DNA from: Xylaria sp. FL1777
Taxonomy: Eukaryota; Ascomycota; Sordariomycetes; Xylariales; Xylariaceae
DNA: 64,000 nt
Direction of reading: 5' to 3'
Assembly: GCA_022578965.1 (NCBI GenBank)
Contig: MU400590.1
Coordinates: 124,001-188,000, forward strand
Part shown: positions 33,096 through 44,269 of the stretch, one piece after another
How positions within the stretch are numbered: the stretch's first letter is position 1
Layout of the letters: every line of letters starts with the position of its first letter
Made by a program: the position numbers and the translations under genes
The notes under the pieces: model-generated
Told to the model about the DNA's origin: nothing
Database searches by the model: none
What the model saw: only the letters and a program-made list of their open reading frames with translations

Positions 33096-33636
33096 ATTGA
33101 TACCTAATCACGAGGATTCCGACAAAAGATAGATTAGTGTTATGTAGAGTTCACATTTTAGTCGGACCTGAAGCTTTATCGTGAGTGACGGGCATGATAT
33201 TGACAAGCCAGGGCGATGTCCCTACCCGTGCTCCTCGTAATTAATTGCGATAACATACCTAGTGTCCTCGTTCTAACCAAGTCAAGAATGACTAGAGCAG
33301 AAGAAAGGGGTAACTGGAATAGGAAGGTTACCGGCTAGAAACTACCTACCTAGGTGGTTTTTTTTACTTAGGTGAGCCATTTAGGGAGACTAGTGAGCTG
33401 GGTTCGATTCCTGACAGCGCTATTAGCTTTTGCTACTTACCTATTTACCTCATTCAAAACTTCCTTACCAACGGAACCACGAGAGAGAGAAAAAAAGGGG
33501 TGCATGCAGTCGGATCTCGGGATTAATTCACAGGTCACGAAGTAAGTATAGCTATATTATATGAATAAGCTAAGCCCGTGCAGTGCGTAAGGATGATTAC
33601 GGTCTTCTATTATCTAGCTCTGTTTAACAGGCCGGA
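33096..33636. other. Convergent intergenic spacer
   Basis: No gene supported. It has a T-run near 33359, a TACCTACCTAGGTGG motif near 33343, and a tRNA B-box-like GGTTCGATTCC near 33400 without a matching tRNA structure. Confidence 0.45.
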
Positions 33637-35109
33637 TTAGCTACGAGTAGATTGGAATTTCGCTAGTCCTAGTTCTAACCTTCGTAGCGCTTCATCTAGC
33701 TGATCCCTTTTGATTGCAAAGGTAAGCCGCGCCCAACCTTTCTCTTTCTCGGGCATGTGATAAGACTTCCCGGCACTGATCACGACGCCCGCTTCTTTGC
33801 AACATGCAACAGCCCGGCTCTCGTCCTCCCATGATGCCGCATCGGCGACTACCTTGGCAAATACGAACGGGCCATGGCTTACCCGTATGTATTCGATGTT
33901 GTGTAGCTTCAGAAACGTCGTCATTACACCGTATGCCTCTGCCAACCTCGACGCATTGGTCTCGAGGAGCGAGGGCAGCCGGGATGAAGTCAGTAACGCA
34001 GTTGTGAATATAGCTGTCAATGATGAAACTTGCGTGTTGGCGGCGAGCGCTAGGCCAACATGAAGAGCTCGATTGGCCTGCGTTACGCAGCATCCCTAGG
34101 AGAGACAGTCAGCGGTCACCACCCTCGATCATAGAGTATTCCGATAGCTGTACCATTCGAAACCCATTGGATCCGAAATCTTTGCTGATGCTCCAGACAA
34201 CATGTACCCGAGACTGGTCACCACCTATTTGCTTGGCATCTATGGATAGAGCAGAAATGAAAGGTGAATGGGTTGTTGACTGTTCGCTCTCAAAACCCGA
34301 TATGCCGTAGACCTCGTCGGACACGAAATGGATCATGTGCTTGTTGCAGAACCGGATGCATTCTTCAATCACAGATCTCGAATAGCACTGGCCAAATGGA
34401 TTCTGCGGATTAGTAAGAACAAGCGCTTTGACGGGCCGCTGTGACTTTTCCAGAGCCCTGGCCAAGCAAGGGATCAAGCTACTTGTCAAGGTGTCCTCCA
34501 GCCGGTCAACTTCAACGGCGATGGGATGCACACCAGATCGGACCCCAAATAGCCAGTCAAAGCCACCTGTTCACATGCTTATTAGGACCCCCCGGGGCAG
34601 CATAACTACACATCGAGGATGAACTTACTCCAGAAGGGACTTGGCACCAACACTCCGTCACCCGGCTCGCAGATATTGTACAGCAGTGCGTCAAGGGAAG
34701 CGGCGGCGCCTGGTGCTGTGGCGATATGCTCCATAGCTCGTACTGGAGTTGCTGGCTTAAAATACTTATTGAAAAAGGATGCCAGAGCTTCCAATAACGC
34801 CATGTCGCCTGCAAACCCGTCTGGATATGAGAAATGCTGCACGTATTGATCTGTGAGCATTATGCTACGTCTGTGTGCCTTATAGCCGATGAGCTTGGAA
34901 GAACACATTCATACCTTTTCCAATAGGTCTTCATTTATTGCGTCTTGGCAGATTTTGGTAAGCTCGTCGCGTATTAACCAATTCTCAGATGTACTCATGT
35001 CGATGTTGTTGTTCTTCTTAGCTCTTTCATCCACCGCCGCGCTGATTCGTGGGAGGACCGAGTCAACATTCTTGGCACCCCGGCTTGAGAGCCCCATCTC
35101 TGTAGCCAT
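33637..35109 (-). CDS. GliI-like PLP-dependent C-S lyase (aminotransferase fold I)
   Basis: Exons 35109-34915, 34836-34629, 34566-34154 and 34095-33637 on the minus strand give 424 aa. Motifs: YPDGFAGD near the substrate site, GAAASLDAL, the VLTNPQNPFGQCYS block, DEVYG with the Asp and Tyr that contact PLP, and SISKDFGSNGFR with the Schiff-base Lys. The third junction (ATG-GTACAG donor) was placed by phase and the family's GCxVTQAN block. GliI-type enzymes cleave the C-S bonds of bis-cysteinyl dioxopiperazines to release the dithiol, so this gene is the clearest sign of glutathione-derived sulfur. An upstream Met (35205) is possible but less like the family. It is divergent from the ABC transporter. 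Confidence 0.88.
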
Positions 35110-35447
35110 GATGGCTTGAGCTTTTCGAATAACTTCAGAATTACATGCTCCGGCATAACGTCGGAGGATCAAGTTCTGCGAGCTTGCCTTGCCGGCGCAG
35201 CGCATTCATATGTGCGTATGCCATCGGTGGGCTCGGCGGCCGATATTACAACTACCGGGCAGTCGGGCGCGTTACTCCGCCTCCATTATGTTGCCGTGTA
35301 TTCATGGACCCGACCCGGAGCCCGAAATGAACGGCATGACATCTAATCATGTAGAACTTCCCATTTTCATGTTTTACTCTAGTGACGACCTTTATCATGA
35401 GCCTCTGATTCTTTGAATAAAAGCAGATAGTACTACATTCAAAAGTC
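35110..35447. other. Divergent promoter: C-S lyase and ABC transporter
   Basis: No gene. Contains exact palindrome site 6 close to its centre. Confidence 0.6.
35233..35243. promoter_or_regulatory. TCGGNNNCCGA palindrome, site 6
   Basis: Exact TCGG-CGG-CCGA, 124 bp before the C-S lyase ATG and 205 bp before the ABC ATG. Well placed for bidirectional control, and the rightmost copy in the window. Confidence 0.65.
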
Positions 35448-38369
35448 ATGGACGGGTTGTCGACCGCGTATCCTATTTCACTCTACGTAACTTACTTACT
35501 GTCTCGTCTAGCTTCAGGAATAATAGCAAGTAAATTGTCGACCGTTCCTAAACGACGTCCGGGGGGCGCTACAGTCATTGCAATCTTCCACGCCGCTCTG
35601 TGCCTGTGTTTCGTAAGTAATCATCGATGCAAAATCATGTTCATAATGAATGACCCCCTGTGTTAGGCAGCGACAGCAGTGGTTATTTGCTATGCTCTCG
35701 CTAACAAATATACATCTGGCCATACATGGTGGCTATCATCTGATTACTTGGTAAGCTACCAAGTCTCTTACCGCCTTCACCATTCTAGCAATTCTGAATG
35801 CGCTCATATTTGACTTCAAACCAATAGGCTTCGGTGTTAGGTGTCGGTGCTTACTTCATTGCTGGGTTACTTCCAGATGCGGACTTACCCTACACACCTG
35901 AGGTCTGGCATGCAAGCACCTGGGTGGTATGCTTGGCCTTCGAGGCGGCGTCATTAGGCCTTGCCATTCATAAAGGCAACGATGGCACCCATAGGGCTTC
36001 GATAGGCATAGGGTTGGATATATCTCAGTATGTACTATTAATACTCCGAATTGTTCTTTTGCTCTCAATGATCATCACGTTCTGGTCAGCAAGATTATTG
36101 AACACGGAAATACCAAACACACCCGAGGAGACCGAGCCACTGCTGCCATCGAATGGTGACACCTCGACGTCAGTATTTGGAGCTTCGAAACGAAAATTAT
36201 TAGTGGGACGTAGGATCGCCAGAGTTGGAGACGCTCAAACTACGGACTGGGTCGACTATACCATCGGCTTCCAGAAGCTTTTCCCCTTTCTCTGGTGAGT
36301 CCAAATAAAACTCACATTGCACAGGCAATTCGTAATTCTAGTTTGAACTCGCGCTGATGACTCCATTTTGCTCAGGCCATCCGACTCACGAGCCTTGCAG
36401 ATTCGATCAATTTTCTGTTTCTTCTTGTTGATATGTCAACGAGTAGTCAACATTCTAGTTCCCCATCAACTGGGAGTTGTGGTCGCTGAGTTAGGACCGG
36501 GCAGGATACCTCATTTCCATTTACTAACTTACATTATTCTTCGCGGTCTACAGGGGCAGCAAGGTGTGATTGGTTCCTTTCGTGCTCTTCTATGGATTCC
36601 TATCAGTCAATCTACGTATAGACGTCTCACTTCGGCCGCATTTGAGCACGTACTACTATTGTCGCTAGATTTTCATCTCAACAATCGCATTGGTGAGGTC
36701 TTGAGCGCATTAAGCAAAGGGAGTGCTTTGAATACATTTCTCGACGGATTCGCCTTTCAACTTTTCCCTATGGTCGCCGACCTTTGGATTGCCGCAGTTT
36801 ACTTCATGATCGAATTTGATTTCTTCTATGCCCTAGCGGTGATCAGTATCACCTGGACATACCTATACGTCACAATATACATGGCCAAGTATCGAGGGCG
36901 AGCTCGACGAGAGATGACTACGAGGGAGAGGGAACTTGAGGCGGCCAAGTAAGATTACCTTTGAATGACTATCTCACTTGGACACTTAGGCCAATTGCTC
37001 ACCTGTTTTGTAATAGGACAGAAGCACTGATGTCGTACGAAACCGTTCATCACAACAGCGCCGTCGATACAGAACTTTCCCGATTTCGGAGACTGGTTTC
37101 CATATTTCAGACTGCAGAGTACAAGGTGTTCTTCTCTCTCAACCTACTCAATGCTGTTCAAAACGGTGTTTTCACCATCGGTGTACTAATACTATGCTAT
37201 TTGAACGCTTTTCAAATTTCACAAAATCAGCAACGCGTAGCGATGTTCGTCACTCTTTTAACCTATCTAGCACAACTTCAGGCACCCTTGAACTTCTTTG
37301 GAAGCTTTTATACCCAGGTTCAGAATAATTTAGTTGATGCTGAACGGATGCTTGATTTGGTAAGCTGGTTTAGTTCGTTCATTTAGTCTCCTTTCCATTT
37401 TATGAGGTATGTAGCTCATCCTCACGTTGTACAGTTTAAAGAGGAGTCTACGATCGTAGATAAGAAAGACGCCAGGCCCATGGAGCAGTGTTCCGGACGT
37501 CTCGAATTCAATAACGTCGTTTTCGCGTACAACAAACAAAGGCGCGCTCTTAATGGCGTCAGTCTCGAATTTCTTCCCGGAACGTCTACAGCGATTGTGG
37601 GTGAAAGCGGTAGCGGTAAGTCAACTATCCTCAAGCTTCTCTTCCGCTTTTACGATGTAGACAGCGGTTCTATAACGTTAGATGGTATAAACATTCAGGA
37701 TGTCACGGTCGCAAGCTTGAGAAGTCATTTTGGAATCGTGCCCCAAGATACCATCCTCTTCCACGAATCCATAATGTACAATCTACTCTACGCAAGACCG
37801 AACGCCACTGAAGATGAAGTGTACGAAGCATGCAAAGCAGCGAGCATACATGAAAAGATCATGGCATTTCCTATGAGATACGAGACTACTGTGGGAGAAC
37901 GCGGTCTAAAGCTTTCAGGGGGCGAAAAGCAGAGAGTAAGTCCACATATTACTTCCTCCTCGTCCACATGTATCCAGTGTTGAAGCAAGTTGGAATTCAA
38001 CTTTGTAAATTTCACAGATTTCCATCGCGAGGGCAATACTTCGATCGCCTCAAATCCTCTTATTGGATGAAGCAACGGCCTCGTTAGACTCGGCCACTGA
38101 AAGACAGATTCAGGGGGCATTGGAGCAAGTCTCTCAAGGCCGAACGACAATCACAATTGCGTAGGTCAAGTGAATAATTGAGTGGAACGACATGTAAACT
38201 GACATCTCTCGATAGCCACCGCCTTTCCACCATCACAAATTCGGATAATATCATCGTGCTTCACGAGGGTCGCATCGCTGAGAAGGGTACACATACCCAA
38301 TTACTTGCTCTTGGGGGACTATACAGCCAGATGTGGCATAAACAAACACAAGAGCGGGTTAACACATAA
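35448..38369 (+). CDS. ABC half-transporter, HMT1/ABCB6 type
   Basis: Eight exons: 35448-35612, 35667-35750, 35828-36294, 36376-36948, 37017-37359, 37435-37935, 38018-38160 and 38216-38369 (809 aa). An extra N-terminal membrane domain (about five helices, TMD0-like) precedes a six-helix core. The nucleotide-binding domain follows: Walker [11 protein letters not shown]-loop VPQDT, signature LSGGEKQR, Walker [13 protein letters not shown], and H-loop AHRLST completed by splicing. The architecture is that of the HMT1/ABCB6 family, which moves glutathione or phytochelatin conjugates and metal complexes into vacuoles, rather than of full-length drug pumps. It probably handles a glutathione-linked intermediate, or sequesters product or metal. 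It appears to be the right edge of the cluster. Confidence 0.87.
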
Positions 38370-38741
38370 TTCTCATGCGCAATTCTGGACTGGTACTAGT
38401 AAGACTAGTTTTCTTCCCCGAAATTGGAACGCAGTGAATATCAGGATAAGGGGAATTGGCGCACTATCCATTAAATTATTCGACCTCCCCTGGGGCTCGT
38501 TTGATACCTAATAAAATCAAATGCACAAAACTTTCGTCGGAAGCGCCATTGTAGGACGTGACACCCACATTCACTCGTCCAATAAGCCACAATATCAACA
38601 GAGCCAAATCTTTAACACCAGCACATGAAAGCCTTCCCCACGGCTACACCATCTTCTTCAATCTATTTGCATTTTCCTGGGGATATCCTAGACACCCGAG
38701 ACGAGATCGAGAGTATAGGAGCGGCTACCGGATACCACATC
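38370..38741. other. Spacer at the right edge of the cluster
   Basis: Convergent spacer after the ABC transporter. Nothing recognised; no TCGGNNNCCGA site. Confidence 0.4.
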
Positions 38742-39299
38742 CTATGAGCTTTCATGTTCGACAGTCTCATTCTCCATCTTCAAGTGTACTTGGTCCACCT
38801 CGACGTAACTCAAGTCCAACCCCTGTCTCCGCTGTATCTCAGATTGGGGCGTGGGAGAGGTTATCATTGACAGCCATTTTTCTACAGCCTGGTCTCTCTC
38901 CCATCTGCTGGTTCTGCATGATGGCGGTTCGGATTTTTTGGATGGAGAGACAGGGCGACGAGGCCGGCCCTTAGTATTACGAGTGGACGTTCTCTCCGAA
39001 CGAGTAGTGCGCCGACCCCGCGTGTGGATTTCATCGTCAGGTACCCTTCTCTTATGAGGTGATCTGGCGCAATAATATGTGTAGACGATAAGTGGGGTGA
39101 TGGAGAAGATATAGAAGATGAGTAGGGAGGTCCCTTCCATTCCGCTCGCGTCGCCGTCCTTAGCCCACAATCCCTGTCGCTTGATATTCATGCCGCTTTG
39201 GAGGTAATTCGAAACAATTCTGACGGTACCGTAGATCACTGGAAACGTGTACAAGGTCACTAGAAGAACCAGTGCAATGGCGGTGTCATCGTTTTCCAT
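38742..39299 (-). CDS. Small two-helix membrane protein, unknown
   Basis: Single exon, 185 aa from the ATG at 39299. Hydrophobic helices lie at about residues 6-28 and 57-78. The C-terminal half is polar and very basic, rich in Arg, Ser and Thr (RGRRTTRSERTSTR). No signature recognised. The ORF is long for this AT-rich context and has a protein-like helix plus tail layout, but an opposing open frame overlaps it on the plus strand, so it may be spurious. It has no obvious link to the cluster. Confidence 0.4.
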   Translation of the reverse strand: MENDDTAIALVLLVTLYTFPVIYGTVRIVSNYLQSGMNIKRQGLWAKDGDASGMEGTSLLIFYIFSITPLIVYTYYCARSPHKRRVPDDEIHTRGRRTTRSERTSTRNTKGRPRRPVSPSKKSEPPSCRTSRWERDQAVEKWLSMITSPTPQSEIQRRQGLDLSYVEVDQVHLKMENETVEHESS

Positions 39300-40377
39300 C
39301 TTTTTAATTGTGGCGATCAGTGAGAAAGAGTTAACTAGTCTACCAAGCTGCAAACTAAGTAGACGATTCGATGGATCTTTGAGCTGTATGTAACTGAATT
39401 ATTTTTTCCTTTGACAGGTGAAAAGGAATGAGAATCAGTTTTACTTGTAGATAGACCCATTGCCCTTATATTATAAGATGCGAGAAAAGCTAACCTAACA
39501 TTCAATATTCATACTCCTATTCCACACGGATTTGCCACTCGGGGGTATGTCAATGGATGGAATTTCAGGCTCACAATATCCTTTATGGGAGCCTTTTTAG
39601 ACACACTTAGTAAGCACCGAAAAAATTATTTCCAGCTGAGAGTTAGTAACTACAACTTTATATCATCCGACACCATCGTCGAACTCTAACTACGTGTTAG
39701 GTAACCTTTACTTTTACGTTTTTTACCTAATCTAAACGGGGCATATCGGGTTTCCGGTGGCTCGATAGATGTTGAGAACTTGTCTTCATTAGTTATCCTG
39801 CGCATCTAGGGGGGTTGGTTCACAGCTAAATGGATATCGCTTCGTAAGTCCGAGCAGTTAGCAGTCACGATCTTCCTTTTAGTGGTATCCTCGCTCTTTA
39901 AACCTAATTCTATATAGGACTCGGCTGTAATATACTCAATTGTCCGGTTGTGTGTAATGTTATTATAGTAAGCACTGGTTGTTTCGTGAAGGACTTAGAA
40001 CAAGCCACTGGCAAAGTCTCTGTTACAATATACAAAAGACTCTTGCCAGCTTTATCACACGACAGCAATCTTTCTGATATAGTCATACCCTACACGTTAT
40101 CTATAAAATAAATAGCCTAGGAAAACCAGTATTCTCACAGCATAGAGTTCCAGAAAGTGTAAATGAATAATATTAAGGACTTTGCATGGAATAGTTAAAT
40201 GGCAATACCGAGTCGAAAACTAGTATTGTTGTAAACAAGATTGTCTAATATACCTCAATAACTAAGAGAGAGAAGTACGTTGGCGTCGTTGAAAGATAAA
40301 ACAAGGGTATCTTTAAATTACGTGATTATAACGCTACCAATAACCATAACATTGCTGGTGGTCGTGAGGTTCATATG
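39300..40377. other. AT-rich intergenic region
   Basis: About 1.1 kb with no credible coding or RNA feature; many short open frames only. Confidence 0.4.
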
Positions 40378-40848
40378 TCACCTCGCCTGCTTGCTTGAAC
40401 TGGCTTTATTCCAATCTCCAAAATGTGCCAGCAGCTTTTTAAGAGCTAAATCAGCACCAATAAAAAATAGCGTAGTTGGTAACATTGGGAACATGACGAC
40501 GAGTGCTGCAACTCTCTTAAGAGCTTGGACAATCATTTCGGGCGTCCGCTTCATGGCCCCGACAAGACATTTCGCGTAATGCCGAATGTGTAGCTTGACA
40601 TAATGTAATTCAATATCGATGGTGCTGGCGCGAGAAAGCGGCGGGAGCTCACTAATGGAAACTCGTTGGATTGGACTCTCTTCTGATCGCCTTTTGCCGA
40701 GGTCACATGAGTCGTTCATTTTAATATAGATCAGATTGAAAGTGTCGCTGGTTTGATTTATGGTGGAATTCGTGATGGTGTTTATGATACCAGAGATAGA
40801 AGATAATGGCGAAAAGATGGAACGATGTTGTGTAGATGATCTTGTCAT
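40378..40848 (-). CDS. Hypothetical small protein with one C-terminal membrane helix
   Basis: 156 aa from the ATG at 40848. The N-terminal half is Ser/Thr-rich; there is one hydrophobic stretch (VAALVVMFPMLPTTLFFIGADLA region) followed by a basic end. No family recognised. Coding status is doubtful: no introns, no conserved motif. Confidence 0.3.
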   Translation of the reverse strand: MTRSSTQHRSIFSPLSSISGIINTITNSTINQTSDTFNLIYIKMNDSCDLGKRRSEESPIQRVSISELPPLSRASTIDIELHYVKLHIRHYAKCLVGAMKRTPEMIVQALKRVAALVVMFPMLPTTLFFIGADLALKKLLAHFGDWNKASSSKQAR

Positions 40849-41508
40849 GGTAAATAATATATTACTGTGATCTTGCAAATATTGACATTGGCAATGTTTG
40901 GGGTGAGCAATGATATTTGACGGAAGCCCAAGTGATGTGTTTGGAGGATAGTACAGGGAGAGAATACGGATTGTTGGCCGACTGGCATGTTTGAGATGAG
41001 AAAGACAAAGTCTTACAAGGTATTCGACAATTTAAACTCGTAGGCACACGAGAATTCAACCCGTCCCTGTTGGCCAACCCCCATAGAGGTGAGGAGGAAA
41101 GGAACGGGGGATAACCAGGGGAAACAACAGGGATGTATCGTGACATACCAAGAGAAAATAAACATAGCAATTATACTTTTCTAGATAGTGTGACTGATCG
41201 AGTCATATCGTACATGACCTTGTACAGCGAGGGGCTCATGTTTGCAACGGAAAACTTTGACACGAGCATAGATTTAGTTTAGTATGAGCGAGGTATTTTG
41301 ATTAAACTTCTGACAGTCCCATCATGTCAACAAGGTTTTCTTCCCCCCGAACTCTGCCCCCTTTAAAACCTGCGTGTGGTGGAAATCCCCACAGAACACC
41401 CTCTTTTAAGCTCTTCTAGAACCCTTCGCCCACCAGAGAAAGACACCACACCGCATGATGTACCTACTGTTCAATCGGCTTAGCGCGCACGACTTCTACA
41501 GACACCCT
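40849..41508. other. Intergenic region
   Basis: Nothing convincing seen; short overlapping frames without motifs. Confidence 0.4.
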
Positions 41509-42081
41509 CTAATAACCTTCTTCCCAAATCTCCTTCCGATATCCTTCCGTTAGCCGCTCATCAGGTCCGTAAACCTCTTGCCACCCTACAAAGCCTCGAT
41601 CAAGCACATAAACCTTTTGCGTTTTCTTCTCTCCTGACTCCGTAACCTTGACACCGCTACTACCGCTGGCGGCAGCCTCCTTTTCGCGCAAATACCGTAA
41701 AGCCGCGCCAGGACCACGCTGTTGACTCAAGGCGCAATGGAAGACGACAGTCTCCTTGTCCGCGAGCTTGCGGAGCAGTGTCGGCATAGTAGCGTCAAGG
41801 CTTTGGCTTGGGAAATGCATTGAGGTGCGGATATGGCCACCAATGTGGTCTAGGACGATAATCAATAGTCAGCTTTCATGTTCATATTCATTTTCGGATT
41901 CTTATCATTAACAGCAGAAAACAACCGTATAGGAAACTCTTCAAAACTCACCGTCATCCCGAACATCCACAACAGCAATACGCTCCCCTCCAGCCGCACC
42001 AGCGGCAGTAGCAGCAAGGAGCATCTCCGCGAGCTTAGACGCAGTGATGCGCTCCAAGCTCGAGAGCGTGATAAGGGACAT
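41509..42081 (-). CDS. Rhodanese-domain phosphatase (Cdc25/arsenate-reductase-like)
   Basis: Exons 42081-41952 and 41849-41509 give 156 aa. The intron sits in the first rhodanese motif; splicing gives VVDVRDDDHIGGHIR. The active loop is FHCALSQQRGP, the C-x5-R form found in Cdc25-type phosphatases and the fungal Ych1/Ibp1 proteins rather than the sulfurtransferase C-x4-G loop. A cytosolic stress or arsenate-related protein tyrosine phosphatase is the likely assignment. Close to the family's usual length of about 150 aa. First clearly conserved gene right of the cluster. Confidence 0.85.
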
Positions 42082-42739
42082 GACTAGGTCAACTGCTTCT
42101 AAGTGAACTCCCTAAATAGTAGTAGTGTGCTACAGTAGCTATTTTTAGGAGACGAGGGACACTTGATGTGGTGGTAGTGTGATTTGGGGGTTCTCTGGCA
42201 CTTTAATTTTTTTTTTTTTTTTTTTAGAAAAGGGATTTTCTCGGGTATAAGGTAGATAGCGCCTTGGAGTTTGTGGTAGAGTTGGTGAAAGATGGACCAC
42301 GAGTACAGATAAATCTTACTATTCTCAAGATTGATAGCTCATTGTTGAGGTTCAAACTTGGCATGAGTAATGTGATTAACCAGATGATCCGGCCCTTACA
42401 CATCTACGTTAGATGCATAGTTCGCGAAACTTACCCTAATATCTGCATGACAGAAATAGAGCCTGGGTCTTCTCACCTACTAGGTAAGGTAAGTACCTAA
42501 GACCGAAGTAGGCACTACATCATCTCACAGGAAGGAAACAATGCCATAGTTATCTAACTATCTTTAAAGATAATAGTTGGAATAGTTAATATTCTGATTC
42601 ACATCCAGCCTCTAACCACGCTTACCACAGGCTTTCTACATTCTAATGGTATAAGTAGTACACTAGCAACAATACAGTTATTAATCTTCCAGCCAACGCC
42701 TCCAAATACCTCGCGCCCTGTTGCACCCGGAGCTGCATC
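42082..42739. other. Intergenic, includes poly-T run
   Basis: Holds a 19-nt T homopolymer at 42207-42225. No gene supported. Confidence 0.45.
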
Positions 42740-44269
42740 TCAGGGCCACATGCCGTCCCACATGTAGAGCCAGCCTCTCCAGTATTGATCAAAACTGCCC
42801 ACGATATGAGATAACCCATCCCCTTCTGTGCCGGTCTTGTACGGTCGCGTATACAGCCCCCCCGTCTTGAGGTGGCGCCTCATGGCCAGATGTATCGAGA
42901 AACTGCTGGGCTGAACCCCTAGGAAGAACTCGCTTCCCAATAAGACCACATAATCGATCAGGCCCTGTTGATCCCAGCTGAGAGCTTCCAGCTCCTCCAG
43001 GTCCGCATCGGACAATAGATCCATCTTGGTCACGACCTTCATCTGTGCCATCTCAATAGCTGCTTCTATGAATTTGTCCGCTTCCGTTATGTTACCGGTC
43101 GCGAGGTAGGCTGTCCGGTACCCTCGCTTCTGGGCCTGCTTCATATAAGCTTCTGACTGCGTGTGGTAGTCTGGCCAGAAGCCCAAGGCGTCGCTCTCGG
43201 TTCGTAGGTGAATGCCAAGAAAGGCGCCGCCCTTGGCTCCGTCGGCACGAGCAAAGGCTTGCATCTTTTCCAGCGTCTTCTTCCCCAGCCGCAAGAACTT
43301 GTCGTTGAGCTTGAGAGTACTACCAAAGGTGGCGGCCATCTCAGGCCCATCACGGTAGATCGGCCAATCGAATAGCACACCCCAGTTGAAGCGGATAAGG
43401 CGGGGATTTTCCTTGGTGGGCGCATGACCATTCTTCTCGTCGTTGAGCCACCTGCGGAAGCTCTGGCCGAAGCGATCGGTATGTTTATTCTGTTCGGCGG
43501 GGTCGCAGCCGTCCCGGTCCCCGAGGTCCTTTGGGGTGATGCTGTCGATCTTGGGAGACTCGCCGGCGCCGGGGATGTGTTCGGCATCGTCGTAGAGTGT
43601 GATCTGGGGACAGTATGTGTTGAAGGCGTCTCGGAAGTGCTGCTCGTCAAACATGTAAGAGAAAGGGAGGAAATCGGTGAAGAGATCGGCTAGGTCCTTC
43701 TCGTTGCGCTTGCGGATCTTGGGGACGGTAAGTCCCGTAGCACCGGCCTCGAGTGCATAGCGTAGACACGTCTGAATGTAGTTTCTTATGTTACCAATGC
43801 CGCCGGAGTTGTTGTCGCAAATGTAAACCAGCCCTTCGACCCATGTAGCCTCGTCGCAGACACGCTTCAGGGGCCAACCGACAAAAGGCGCATCGGGCTG
43901 CGACAAGTCGACTTCATTTCCAGGGCCCGATGGCAAGTACGGCGGAGATGATGAAGACTGTTGTCCCTGTATCGACGGCGCGTGTTTCGTATCAGATGAA
44001 GAGGAGGCAGTTGGTGTCGATGACGGCAAACCAGACGACAGTGTGGAAGACAACGACGGTGACAACGGTGACGACGGCGACGACGATGACGACGATGATG
44101 ACGATGATTTCGACTCGAACCAATCGACGGAGGGATAAGGATAGGAGCTCGTGTTAGGTAGTCGAAAGGTCCATACCGCGATCAGGAGGACGATACAGAG
44201 CGTCGGAAGAAAGATGTTTCGGCGAGGCATGAAGCCTGGGAGGGAATTCAGATAGCCATTGTGTGGCAT
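42740..44269 (-). CDS. O-fucosyltransferase-like Golgi type II membrane protein
   Basis: 509 aa from ATG 44269, or 496 from ATG 44230, which puts the signal anchor (IFLPTLCIVLLIAVWTF) right at the N-terminus. After the anchor comes a low-complexity Ser-rich stem (about 60 residues), coded by a GACGAC/GATGAC-type minisatellite near 44050-44110. The catalytic domain includes ICDNNSGGIGNIRNYIQ and GIHLRTESDALGFWP, the H-x-R arrangement of GDP-fucose O-fucosyltransferase-like proteins, common but uncharacterised in fungi. Probably acts in the Golgi on glycans or proteins. Family assignment is by motif only. Confidence 0.75.
   Translation of the reverse strand: MPHNGYLNSLPGFMPRRNIFLPTLCIVLLIAVWTFRLPNTSSYPYPSVDWFESKSSSSSSSSSSPSSPLSPSLSSTLSSGLPSSTPTASSSSDTKHAPSIQGQQSSSSPPYLPSGPGNEVDLSQPDAPFVGWPLKRVCDEATWVEGLVYICDNNSGGIGNIRNYIQTCLRYALEAGATGLTVPKIRKRNEKDLADLFTDFLPFSYMFDEQHFRDAFNTYCPQITLYDDAEHIPGAGESPKIDSITPKDLGDRDGCDPAEQNKHTDRFGQSFRRWLNDEKNGHAPTKENPRLIRFNWGVLFDWPIYRDGPEMAATFGSTLKLNDKFLRLGKKTLEKMQAFARADGAKGGAFLGIHLRTESDALGFWPDYHTQSEAYMKQAQKRGYRTAYLATGNITEADKFIEAAIEMAQMKVVTKMDLLSDADLEELEALSWDQQGLIDYVVLLGSEFFLGVQPSSFSIHLAMRRHLKTGGLYTRPYKTGTEGDGLSHIVGSFDQYWRGWLYMWDGMWP
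44050..44110. repeat. GAC/GAT trinucleotide repeat in the stem region
   Basis: Imperfect GACGACGAT-like repeat on the plus strand, read as a Ser tract on the minus strand of the O-fucosyltransferase-like gene. Likely length-polymorphic. Confidence 0.6.

Noticed and set aside
33395..33425. tRNA-like B box (GGTTCGATTCC)
   Set aside because: No matching T-stem, A box or acceptor stem could be built; the T-arm pairs poorly. Treated as chance.
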